From NCBI GenBank assembly GCA_004554665.1, contig SFKY01000103.1, positions 1-5,496 of the forward strand: a stretch of DNA of 5,496 nt. The letters are read 5' to 3'. Source of the DNA: Bacteroidales bacterium. Lineage in GTDB: Bacteria > Bacteroidota > Bacteroidia > Bacteroidales > Bacteroidaceae. Position numbers and translations under genes: made by a program. Below, one piece after another: positions 1 to 5,496 of this stretch (position 1 is its first letter; each line of letters starts with the position of its first letter). A model generated the notes under the pieces. The model was not told the origin of the DNA, did no database searches, and worked only from the letters and a program-made list of their open reading frames with translations.

Positions 1-33
1 CATCAGCAGATATTCCTCGCCTATGACGACCAT
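1..33 (-). CDS. Possible 5' end of an unidentified gene running off the left edge
   Basis: On the minus strand an ATG at 33-31 opens the frame MVVIGEEYLLM, which runs to the window edge. An AGGAGG-like purine stretch lies about 7 bases upstream, a good Shine-Dalgarno spacing. Only 11 codons are visible, so no family can be named. Shine-Dalgarno signals are weakly used in Bacteroidales, so this match could be chance. If real, the gene would lie downstream of the terminator at 155-187 and need its own promoter; I see no clear TAnnTTTG box between 34 and 150. The same bases are also open on the plus strand, up to a TAA at 100-102 and, in another frame, a TAG at 113-115. A convergent gene ending here is therefore an equal alternative. 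Confidence 0.22.
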   Translation of the reverse strand, partial: MVVIGEEYLLM

Positions 34-142
34 AACGCTCCCTCCTACGCTGCCTATGATAGCGCGTTCACCGGGCAAGGGCCGTCGATACGGAGCGCGT
101 AAAAAAGCGAAATAGCGCGGGAAAGAGAAGATGAAGGGGAAG

Positions 143-160
143 CTTTTTGCATGCAAAAAG
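143..160. repeat. 18-bp perfect palindrome next to the terminator
   Basis: CTTTTTGCATGCAAAAAG reads identically on both strands. Its right end (155-160) is shared with the left stem arm and T-tract of the minus-strand terminator at 155-187. It could fold as a 7-bp stem with a CATG loop, or be a protein-binding site. With no U-tract after it in either direction it is not an obvious terminator by itself. Function unknown. Confidence 0.5.
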
Positions 161-187
161 GCGGCAGATCGTTTGACCTGCCGCCTT
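155..187 (-). terminator. Rho-independent terminator after the esterase gene
   Basis: Read on the minus strand, a perfect 10-bp GC-rich stem (AAGGCGGCAG pairing with CTGCCGCCTT; plus-strand arms 158-167 and 178-187) encloses 10 bases. Two more inner pairs around a four-base loop are possible across an A/C mismatch. The distal arm runs into a stretch of T residues (plus-strand A155-A159). The hairpin starts 14 bases past the stop codon. On the plus strand the stem is followed by GATAGG, so it acts in one direction only. Because the adjoining coding tail resembles rny, this terminator may originally have belonged to an rny gene. Confidence 0.85.
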
Positions 188-201
188 GATAGGCTGCTTT
201 A

Positions 202-297
202 TTATTTGGCGTATTCCGTGCTGCGGGTTTCGCGGATCACGTTTACGCGGATCTGGCCGGGATATTCCATTTCCTTTTCGATGCGCTTGGCCACTTC
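202..297 (-). pseudogene. rny: 3'-terminal fragment of an RNase Y gene, fused in frame to the esterase
   Basis: Residues 467-497 of the esterase reading frame (EVAKRIEKEMEYPGQI..., then NVIRETRSTEYAK and stop) match the C-terminal end of ribonuclease Y. That family characteristically ends with something close to AKRIE.EM.YPGQIKV.VIRETRAVEYAK. RNase Y is a membrane-anchored endoribonuclease with KH and HD domains that initiates mRNA decay. None of its TM, coiled-coil, KH or HD regions is present here, so the fragment has no nuclease function. Its codon use differs from the rest of the ORF: all six Glu are GAA and all four Arg are CGC. The left boundary is approximate, since the preceding AMAKEVAKRI could belong to either parent. 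The family match is from memory; the codon counts are read from the sequence. Confidence 0.72.
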
Positions 298-1695
298 CTT
301 GGCCATAGCGGCAGCACCCTTGGCATTGGGATGTACGCGGTCTTTAAGCATCAACTCTTGTTTATCAAGTGCCTCGCGCATATCGATAATGCTACATTTG
401 TTTTTCTTAGCCAACTTCTGGATGATGGGAATGATTTCCTTCTCTATCACCTCCCCGTTGATATCGGTCTCCTTATTGACCTCACAACCGGCCACAATAG
501 GATAAGCCAGATAAATTTTGGGCTTGGACGGAAGCGCCTTCAGCGAATCGATCATCTGCTGCATGTCTGCCTTGAACTCCTCTCCATACTTCCAGTTGAT
601 GGCCTTAGAATCATTGGTACCGAGTTTGACCACCACGATGTTGGGATTGAAGTCAAGCGCCTCTTTCCAAAGTCCCTCTTTCATATAGGGATGGTCGCCC
701 TTGTTGAGCATGGTGCGGGCACTGAAACCATAGTTCTTCACCAGATAGCCGTTGCCCAACAACCGCTGAAGCTGGGCAGGATAACCTCTGGCCTCTGCCA
801 TGTCAATACCTGCACCATCGGTGATGCTGTTGCCGATGCAAGCCACACGAATAGCATCGGGTGCAGGACTCGGAAGCTGGTTCAACCAGGATGTCAGATT
901 GCCAAGCATCTCATTATGATACTTAAAGTCTTGCTTGAATCCCCATCCGTGGCCTCCTGTGGGATAGACGTAGAGCGCACAGAGATTGCCCTTGCCGCGC
1001 ATGGCCGAGTAATAAGCTATGGCATTGGTCACAGGGGGCACCGACAAATCGTCGTTAGACAGCAGCAGGATGGCAGGTGGTGTGGCATGACGGCGTACTC
1101 GACGCTCACAACTGTACTGGCGTCTCAGCTGGGCATCGTTGCGCTCCTTTCCGAGCAAGTTGTTCATCGATCCGATATGCCCTTTGGCACCATCCATAGA
1201 GATGACAGGATAGAAAAGAATAGAGAAATCGGGGCGATGAGCCACGTCGGCCTGTGTAGAAATGGTGGCAGCGAGGTGCCCGCCGGCCGAAGAGCCCATG
1301 ATGCCCACATCATGAGGATTCACATGCCAAGCGGCAGCACTGTCACGTACCATCTTCATCGCGTTCATGGCATCACCGATAGGCTTGGTTCGGTCGCCTT
1401 TGGGCAACCTATACTTGAGTACGCAGCAGGCTATACCCTGTGCATTGAAGTACTCGGCCCAGTCGGTGCCCTCATGCTGCATGGCAAGCGCCCAATAGGC
1501 ACCACCCGGACACACCACCACGGCACGACCCGTGGCCTTGTCGGCAGCAGGCAGAAAACAGGTGAGCGTAGCCTCACCATCGTTACTCACTTTCACTTCA
1601 AATTGACGCGCGGTAGACTGCGCCAATGCACCCATAGATGCCCACAAGAAGGCCATCCATACGATGCAACGTTTGTTCATCATTTTGTTTATCAT
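202..1695 (-). CDS. Secreted two-domain carbohydrate esterase (alpha/beta hydrolase + SGNH hydrolase) with an RNase Y-like tail
   Basis: The protein has 497 residues. A signal peptide is clear if translation starts at Met6 (MNKRCIVWMAFLW...), with an ALA|Q cleavage site after residue 25; Met1 at 1695 is the longest start and Met5 another option. There is no lipobox Cys, so it is probably periplasmic or secreted. Residues ~30-271 form an alpha/beta hydrolase of the acetyl-xylan/feruloyl esterase-like type, with an oxyanion-region CPGGAY (62-67), nucleophile Ser136 in GSSAG, and probable Asp216 (NDDLSVP) and His249 (GGHGWG). A proline-rich linker (~272-281) leads to an SGNH/GDSL domain: GNSIT with Ser290, Gly323 (NYGFSA), Asn361 (GTND), and Asp452/His455 (DRVHP). 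Both catalytic sites look intact. The likely reaction is deacylation of polysaccharide side groups; the exact substrate is inferred. Residues ~467-497 match RNase Y, not an SGNH protein. The gene lies 41 bp after the SDR with no clear promoter between, so co-transcription is likely. Confidence 0.88.
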   Translation of the reverse strand: MINKMMNKRCIVWMAFLWASMGALAQSTARQFEVKVSNDGEATLTCFLPAADKATGRAVVVCPGGAYWALAMQHEGTDWAEYFNAQGIACCVLKYRLPKGDRTKPIGDAMNAMKMVRDSAAAWHVNPHDVGIMGSSAGGHLAATISTQADVAHRPDFSILFYPVISMDGAKGHIGSMNNLLGKERNDAQLRRQYSCERRVRRHATPPAILLLSNDDLSVPPVTNAIAYYSAMRGKGNLCALYVYPTGGHGWGFKQDFKYHNEMLGNLTSWLNQLPSPAPDAIRVACIGNSITDGAGIDMAEARGYPAQLQRLLGNGYLVKNYGFSARTMLNKGDHPYMKEGLWKEALDFNPNIVVVKLGTNDSKAINWKYGEEFKADMQQMIDSLKALPSKPKIYLAYPIVAGCEVNKETDINGEVIEKEIIPIIQKLAKKNKCSIIDMREALDKQELMLKDRVHPNAKGAAAMAKEVAKRIEKEMEYPGQIRVNVIRETRSTEYAK

Positions 1696-1736
1696 AATTT
1701 TGTTATTAAATGGTTTTCATGGTTTTAAAACACTTC

Positions 1737-2471
1737 TTATCTACGTGGGAATCCCACGGGGATGCGACTCCACAACCAGTTAGGAATCAATCGCCACAAT
1801 GCTGTAAGTATGCTGTACCGCCAGTCTATCACCACCCGATGCCGCTTGCTGTACACAGCCTGCACGATAAGGCGTGCCACACGGGCTGCATCCATCTGCA
1901 AGGGATAGGTAGAGCCTGCCAACAGCGGCGTACGCACAAAGCCCGGACGGATATCGGTAAAGTATATATTGGTATGGCGTGCCCGCGCCTGCTGTTCCAA
2001 AGCCTGTATGTAGGTGTTTTGGAAAGCCTTGGAAGCACTGTACGAAGCCGCGACACCCAAACCCTTGGTGCCTGCTATGGACGAGATGACAGCAATGTGT
2101 CCACCCTGATGCGCCTCCATATACAGTACAGCCTCTGTAACCATCCGGGAGAAACCCACCACATTGGTCTCCAATGTTTCAAGTTCGGTCTGCCGGTCCA
2201 GTGGGGCACCGGCCTTGCCGATTCCCGCAGCATGGAAATAGAGATGCACGCCACCAAGCTTGTCGGTAAGATGCAGGAAACGCTCGGGAGCGTCGGGGGC
2301 CGTGACATCACAGCGCTCCACCACTACCCTGCCGGGATGCTCGGCTGCCAATGCCAGAAGCATCTCTTCACGCCGTGCCATCAATCCTACAAACCAGCCG
2401 TCTGCCAATAGGCATTTGGCCACTTCGAGGCCAATCCCGGAAGACGCTCCGACAACAATTGCTTTTTTCAT
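1737..2471 (-). CDS. Short-chain dehydrogenase/reductase (SDR) family oxidoreductase
   Basis: This 244-residue protein is the normal length for a classical SDR: a Rossmann-fold NAD(P)(H)-dependent oxidoreductase. Visible motifs are the glycine-rich cofactor loop GASSGIG (8-14), Arg33-Arg34 after the second strand (suggesting NADP(H) preference), Asp55 (CDV), HAAG (80-83, where most relatives have NAAG or NNAG), Asn103, Ser131 in ISSIAG, the YSASK motif with Tyr144 and Lys148, and RPGFVRTP (175-182). Asn103-Ser131-Tyr144-Lys148 forms a complete catalytic tetrad. The C-terminal stretch ~219-238 is rich in Trp, Leu and Ile and may be membrane-associated. The ATG at 2471 puts the glycine loop at the usual distance from the N-terminus. 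It is the first gene of the minus-strand pair, with the esterase 41 bp downstream. The substrate cannot be read from sequence, and a functional link to the esterase is not established. Confidence 0.9.
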   Translation of the reverse strand: MKKAIVVGASSGIGLEVAKCLLADGWFVGLMARREEMLLALAAEHPGRVVVERCDVTAPDAPERFLHLTDKLGGVHLYFHAAGIGKAGAPLDRQTELETLETNVVGFSRMVTEAVLYMEAHQGGHIAVISSIAGTKGLGVAASYSASKAFQNTYIQALEQQARARHTNIYFTDIRPGFVRTPLLAGSTYPLQMDAARVARLIVQAVYSKRHRVVIDWRYSILTALWRLIPNWLWSRIPVGFPRR

Positions 2472-2476
2472 AGTAG

Positions 2477-2484
2477 CAAAATTA
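2477..2484 (-). promoter_or_regulatory. Candidate -7 box for the SDR-esterase pair
   Basis: On the minus strand TAATTTTG matches the Bacteroidetes -7 consensus TAnnTTTG. It ends only 5 bases before the SDR start codon, so the transcript would be leaderless or nearly so. No TTG-type -33 element is visible 19-21 bases upstream; the nearest TTG is 14 bases away. The call is therefore tentative, and a chance match in AT-rich DNA is possible. Confidence 0.35.
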
Positions 2485-2522
2485 GTAAAAAAAGACTACA
2501 ATGGGAAGAAAAACAGAAATTA

Positions 2523-2555
2523 TTTTGTTTTTTCAAGTGATTTCCATTATTTTTG
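2523..2555 (+). promoter_or_regulatory. Bacteroidetes-type sigma-70 promoter for the sppA-lpxK operon
   Basis: A -33 element TTTTG (2523-2527) and a -7 element TATTTTTG (2548-2555, fitting TAnnTTTG exactly) are separated by 20 bases, the spacing expected for the primary sigma factor of Bacteroidetes. Transcription would begin around 2560-2563 and leave a leader of roughly 25 bases before the sppA ATG at 2585. No Shine-Dalgarno sequence precedes that ATG, as is usual in this phylum. Confidence 0.65.
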
Positions 2556-2584
2556 CATCAGTAACTATTATTCTGTCATAAGAA

Positions 2585-4363
2585 ATGAAAGATTTTTTCA
2601 AGTATGCATTGGCTACCGTCGTAGGTATCTTTATGTTTTTCATTGTGCTCCTTGCATTCGGTGCCATGAGCATAGTGGGTATGATTGCATCCGGGGAGTC
2701 GGTTAAGAACGTGGACGAAAACTCGGTGATGGTGCTCAAACTGTCGGGTACCATGAGCGAGCGTTCTGAAGAGAATCCATGGGACAAATTTGGCGGCGAC
2801 ATGCTCAGCACACCGGGGCTTCAGGAGACGCTAAGCGCCATCCATAAAGCCAAGGCCAACGAAGATATCAAAGGTATCTATATAGAAGCTGGTGCCTTTG
2901 GAGCCGACTTTGCCACCATGCAGGAGCTGCGTGGCGCGTTGGAGGATTTCAAGCAAAGCGGCAAATGGATTATAGCCTATGGCGATGTTTATTCGCAAGG
3001 CACCTATTACCTGTCGTCTGTAGCCGACAAGGTGTACCTCAATCCTCTGGGACAGGTAGACTGGCATGGCTTGTGCGCCGAACCCATGTTTGTAAAAGAC
3101 CTCTTGGCCAAATTTGGTGTGAAGATGCAGGTAGTGAAAGTGGGCAAGTACAAGAGTGCCACGGAGATGTTTACGGAGGAAAAGATGAGCGATGCCAACC
3201 GTGAACAGGTGCAAGCGTATATCGGTGGATTGTGGAAAAACATGTGCGAGGCTGTGGCCAAGAGCCGCAAGCTGACGGTGGCGCAACTCAACGAATATGC
3301 CGACAACATGGCCACCTTTGATGACCAGCAGACACTGGTCAAGAAGAAGATGATCGACGGTCTGCTCTATACGGAACAGGTAAAAAGCGAGGTGAAGAAA
3401 CTGCTGAAAATAGATGCCGATGAGCCCATCAGCCAAGTGAGTGTGGCTGACATGCAAAACGTGAAGGAAGAAAAGAAAGACGGCGAGGAGATTGCCGTCT
3501 ACTATGCTTACGGCGACATTGTCAGCACACCTCTTGAGGGCGGTGGCGGCCTGTTTGGCAACTCGCACATGATAGTAGGAAACGAGGTGTGCAAGGACTT
3601 GGAATCGCTGATGAACGACGACGATGTCAAGGCGGTGGTCATTCGCGTCAACTCGGGTGGCGGCAGTGCTTACGCTTCGGAACAGATGTGGCACCAGATA
3701 GAACTGCTGAAAAAGAAGAAGCCCGTGGTGGTGTCGATGGGCGGCATGGCAGCGTCGGGTGGATACTACATGAGTTGTAACGCCAACTGGATTGTGGCCG
3801 AGCCTACGACCCTGACGGGAAGCATAGGTATCTTCGGAATAATTCCAGACCGCAGCCAACTGCTCACCCAGAAACTCGGAATCAAGTTTGACCAGGTAAA
3901 GACCAACCGCCATTCTGACATGGGAACCTCTGCCAGACCGATGAATGAGGAGGAAATGGCCTACCTCAACACCTATATAGCCCGCGGCTACAGCCTCTTC
4001 CGCCAGCGTGTGGCAGACGGTCGCAAGATGAGCGTCGCCCAAGTGGAAGAATTGGCACAGGGACACGTATTTCTGGGACAAGACGCCATCAAACTGAAGT
4101 TGGTGGACGAACTCGGCGGTATCGACAAGGCGATAGCCAAGGCAGCCAAACTGGCCAAACTGGACTCCTATTACACCAGTTCCTATCCCGGCAAAGCCAG
4201 TTTTCTGGACCGCTTGCTGGAGAATGCGCAAGGTGGAAACTATCTTGATGAGCAGCTTCGTCTCACATTGGGTGCCTACTACGAACCGTTTATGATGCTC
4301 AGATACATCAACCAGACGGACGCAGTACAGGCCCGGCTTCCCTTTTATCTCAACGTTAGATAA
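2585..4363 (+). CDS. sppA: Signal peptide peptidase SppA, long (67K, protease IV) type
   Basis: SppA is a membrane-anchored serine protease that degrades signal peptides left in the membrane after preprotein processing. The 592-residue length fits the long form with tandem N- and C-terminal peptidase S49 domains. An N-terminal membrane anchor spans ~7-33; the rest should face the periplasm. The catalytic dyad is split between the domains, as in the E. coli enzyme: the general-base Lys is Lys190 in GKYKSATEMF, and the nucleophile is Ser391 in GGMAASGGYYMS. RVNSGGGSAYASE (354-366) is the substrate-binding/oxyanion segment, with Gly where many homologues have Pro (NSPGGS). LTGSIGIFG (410-418) is another conserved S49 block. 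A charged linker (KEEKKDGEE, 294-302) separates the domains. The start follows the promoter at 2523-2555. It is the first gene of the plus-strand operon and ends 16 bp before lpxK. Confidence 0.95.
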   Translation: MKDFFKYALATVVGIFMFFIVLLAFGAMSIVGMIASGESVKNVDENSVMVLKLSGTMSERSEENPWDKFGGDMLSTPGLQETLSAIHKAKANEDIKGIYIEAGAFGADFATMQELRGALEDFKQSGKWIIAYGDVYSQGTYYLSSVADKVYLNPLGQVDWHGLCAEPMFVKDLLAKFGVKMQVVKVGKYKSATEMFTEEKMSDANREQVQAYIGGLWKNMCEAVAKSRKLTVAQLNEYADNMATFDDQQTLVKKKMIDGLLYTEQVKSEVKKLLKIDADEPISQVSVADMQNVKEEKKDGEEIAVYYAYGDIVSTPLEGGGGLFGNSHMIVGNEVCKDLESLMNDDDVKAVVIRVNSGGGSAYASEQMWHQIELLKKKKPVVVSMGGMAASGGYYMSCNANWIVAEPTTLTGSIGIFGIIPDRSQLLTQKLGIKFDQVKTNRHSDMGTSARPMNEEEMAYLNTYIARGYSLFRQRVADGRKMSVAQVEELAQGHVFLGQDAIKLKLVDELGGIDKAIAKAAKLAKLDSYYTSSYPGKASFLDRLLENAQGGNYLDEQLRLTLGAYYEPFMMLRYINQTDAVQARLPFYLNVR

Positions 4364-4379
4364 ATAGTAACGACCAGCG

Positions 4380-5496
4380 ATGAGGAGTGAAGGCGATTTT
4401 ATCAGTATCAACGAGTGGCTTTTGCCGTTCAGTTGGCTCTACGGATTGGGTGTAAGGCTACGAAACCACTTGTTTGACTTGGGTATCCTCAAGTCGAAGG
4501 CTTATGACATACCCGTCATCTCCGTCGGCAATATCACTGTGGGCGGTTCGGGCAAGACCCCCCATGTGGAATACCTGATTCGTCTGCTGCAATCGATCAC
4601 TCAAGTAGCTGTGCTGTCGCGCGGATACAAACGGAAGACAAAAGGCTACAGGCTCGCTACCCTCCAGTCGGCCATGACCGAGATAGGTGACGAGCCTCAC
4701 CAGATGAAACACAAGTTTCCCGATGTGTACGTGGCTGTAGACAACAAGCGCACACGCGGCATAGAGCATCTTACAAGTGATGAAGACACCCGCAATGTGG
4801 GTGTCATCTTGCTCGACGACGCTTTCCAGCATCGGTATGTGAAACCGGGCATCAGCATATTGTTGGTAGACTATCACCGGTTGATTATCTACGACAAGCT
4901 GCTGCCCGCCGGCAGATTGCGTGAACCGCTTGACGGAAAAAACCGGGCCGATATCGTCATCATCACCAAATGCCCCAAGGATTTGAAACCGATGGAGTTT
5001 AGGGTGCTGACCAAGGCAATGGACCTTTTCCCATTCCAGGATCTGTATTTCACCACTATTGATTACGGCGACCTGCACGGTATCTTCCACAAGAAGACTG
5101 TGGCCCGAAAATCTATCAAGCGCCATCATGTGATGCTGTTGACAGGTATTGCATCGCCAGAACAGATCATGACCGACCTCAAACCGCATTGCCGGAAGAT
5201 AGAGCCTGTCACCTTTGGGGATCATCATGCCTTTACCGACAAAGATATCGAAGACATCAACCGCCGATACGCGGCTATGCCCGAACCCAAAATCATCATC
5301 ACGACAGAAAAAGACGCCTCCCGACTCACAGAAACCCAAAAACTGAGTAAGGAGGTGAAACAAAACATTTATACACTCCCCATCCACGTCCGCTTCATGC
5401 TCGACCAGGAGGAGGGATTTAACCAAAAAATCATTGAATATGTACGAAAAAATGCAAGAAACGGTAGCTTGGCTCAAGCAGAGAATGACCACAAGC
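4380..5496 (+). CDS. lpxK: Tetraacyldisaccharide 4'-kinase LpxK (3' end beyond window)
   Basis: LpxK transfers the gamma-phosphate of ATP to the 4' position of the tetraacyl-disaccharide 1-phosphate lipid A precursor, giving lipid IVA at the inner face of the cytoplasmic membrane. The ATG at 4380 opens a frame with no stop to the right edge (372 codons). Motifs in order are a hydrophobic, probably membrane-contacting N-terminal helix (~13-36), GNITVGGSGKTP (P-loop, 50-61, Lys59), SRGYKRK (80-86), GDEP (103-106, Asp104 probably the catalytic base), LLDDAFQHR (Walker B-like, 144-152), LLPAGRLREP (174-183), FGDHHAFTD (around 281-285, a conserved His) and TTEKDASRL near the C-terminus. All expected blocks are present. 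It follows sppA by 16 bp with no terminator, so it is operonic. The C-terminal coding end overlaps the start of the next gene in another frame. The next in-frame Met is residue 99, inside the conserved core, which supports the chosen start. Confidence 0.95.
   Translation, partial: MRSEGDFISINEWLLPFSWLYGLGVRLRNHLFDLGILKSKAYDIPVISVGNITVGGSGKTPHVEYLIRLLQSITQVAVLSRGYKRKTKGYRLATLQSAMTEIGDEPHQMKHKFPDVYVAVDNKRTRGIEHLTSDEDTRNVGVILLDDAFQHRYVKPGISILLVDYHRLIIYDKLLPAGRLREPLDGKNRADIVIITKCPKDLKPMEFRVLTKAMDLFPFQDLYFTTIDYGDLHGIFHKKTVARKSIKRHHVMLLTGIASPEQIMTDLKPHCRKIEPVTFGDHHAFTDKDIEDINRRYAAMPEPKIIITTEKDASRLTETQKLSKEVKQNIYTLPIHVRFMLDQEEGFNQKIIEYVRKNARNGSLAQAENDHK
5440..5496 (+). CDS. punA: Probable purine nucleoside phosphorylase, first 19 codons only
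   Basis: An ATG at 5440 opens the frame MYEKMQETVAWLKQRMTTS, which runs to the window edge. It resembles the N-terminus of Bacteroidales inosine/guanosine-type purine nucleoside phosphorylases (start of the form M.EKIQET..FLK..M.TSPE). In related genomes punA follows lpxK, as I recall. The enzyme would cleave purine nucleosides with phosphate to the base and ribose 1-phosphate (purine salvage, cytoplasm). Its start lies inside the open lpxK frame, in the +1 register, for at least 57 bases. An AGGAGG at 5407-5412 is 27 bases upstream, too far to be a standard ribosome binding site. Translation may depend on coupling to lpxK. The assignment rests on 19 residues plus gene order. Confidence 0.6.
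   Translation, partial: MYEKMQETVAWLKQRMTTS

Noticed and set aside
1..102. Plus-strand open frame ending at TAA 100-102 (tail ...GQGPSIRSA), possibly the 3' end of a convergent gene
   Set aside because: Only 33 codons are visible with no recognised motif and no terminator after it on the plus strand. It cannot be preferred over the minus-strand alternative at 33, so it is not called as a gene.
202..297. att-site footprint of an integrative element at the 3' end of rny
   Set aside because: Displaced gene 3' ends are known integration footprints. Here no integrase, flanking direct repeat or other mobile gene is visible, and the fragment is fused in frame to another gene, so simple recombination fits better.
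1703..1720. Tiny minus-strand reading frame MKTI-stop upstream of the esterase
   Set aside because: Four codons with no ribosome binding site or attenuator-like hairpin; chance is the simplest explanation.
1710..1726. Direct repeat ATGGTTTT twice with one base between, and a GTTTTAAAAC palindrome, in the SDR-esterase gap
   Set aside because: They are very short and of low complexity in AT-rich intergenic DNA. No promoter or terminator structure is supported.
331..1728. Long plus-strand open frame (465 codons) opposite the esterase
   Set aside because: It is fully antisense to a gene with complete catalytic motifs, and its translation is His- and Arg-rich with no recognisable domain. It is a shadow of the coding strand's codon bias.
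2831..4411. Long minus-strand open frame (526 codons) opposite sppA
   Set aside because: It is antisense to a well-supported sppA, and its composition is typical of an antisense shadow (His, Val and Leu rich, no domain).
4458..5492. Minus-strand open frame (344 codons) opposite lpxK
   Set aside because: It is antisense to lpxK, which carries all family motifs; the minus frame shows none.
1..5496. CRISPR arrays, tRNA or rRNA genes, insertion sequences, toxin-antitoxin or defence genes
   Set aside because: I looked on both strands and found no repeat-spacer pattern, no tRNA-like cloverleaf or rRNA sequence, no transposase and no defence-type protein.

Overview
The window looks like a chromosomal segment from a Bacteroidales bacterium, most likely the Prevotella group. 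This rests on the gene order sppA-lpxK-punA, on a TTTG / TAnnTTTG-type promoter upstream of sppA, on the lack of strong Shine-Dalgarno sites, and on the protein sequences as I recall the families. No database search was possible.

Layout. A minus-strand pair occupies 202-2471. It holds a short-chain dehydrogenase/reductase (1737-2471) and, 41 bp downstream, a secreted two-domain esterase (202-1695) that joins an alpha/beta-hydrolase domain to an SGNH/GDSL domain. The pair ends at a strong intrinsic terminator (155-187). A 113-bp AT-rich divergent intergenic region (2472-2584) carries promoter-like boxes on both strands. A plus-strand operon fills the rest: sppA (signal peptide peptidase, 2585-4363), lpxK (lipid A 4'-kinase, from 4380, still open at the right edge) and the first 19 codons of a probable purine nucleoside phosphorylase gene (from 5440), which overlap the lpxK reading frame. 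The leftmost ~140 bases hold no gene I can assign firmly.

Roles. The esterase has an export signal and probably removes acyl groups (acetyl or similar) from plant polysaccharides. The SDR is a cytoplasmic or membrane-associated oxidoreductase of unknown substrate. SppA and LpxK both serve the cell envelope, in membrane peptide clearance and lipid A synthesis respectively. PunA is a nucleoside salvage enzyme that shares the transcript.

Most unusual point. The last ~30 residues of the esterase match the highly conserved C-terminus of ribonuclease Y (YPGQI..NVIRETR...YAK), not an SGNH hydrolase. Glutamate codon use switches at the same place: 17 of 19 Glu codons are GAG before residue 467, and 6 of 6 are GAA from there to the stop. 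This points to an in-frame recombination that gave the esterase the 3' end, and probably the terminator, of an rny gene. It is either a real genomic scar or an assembly chimera.
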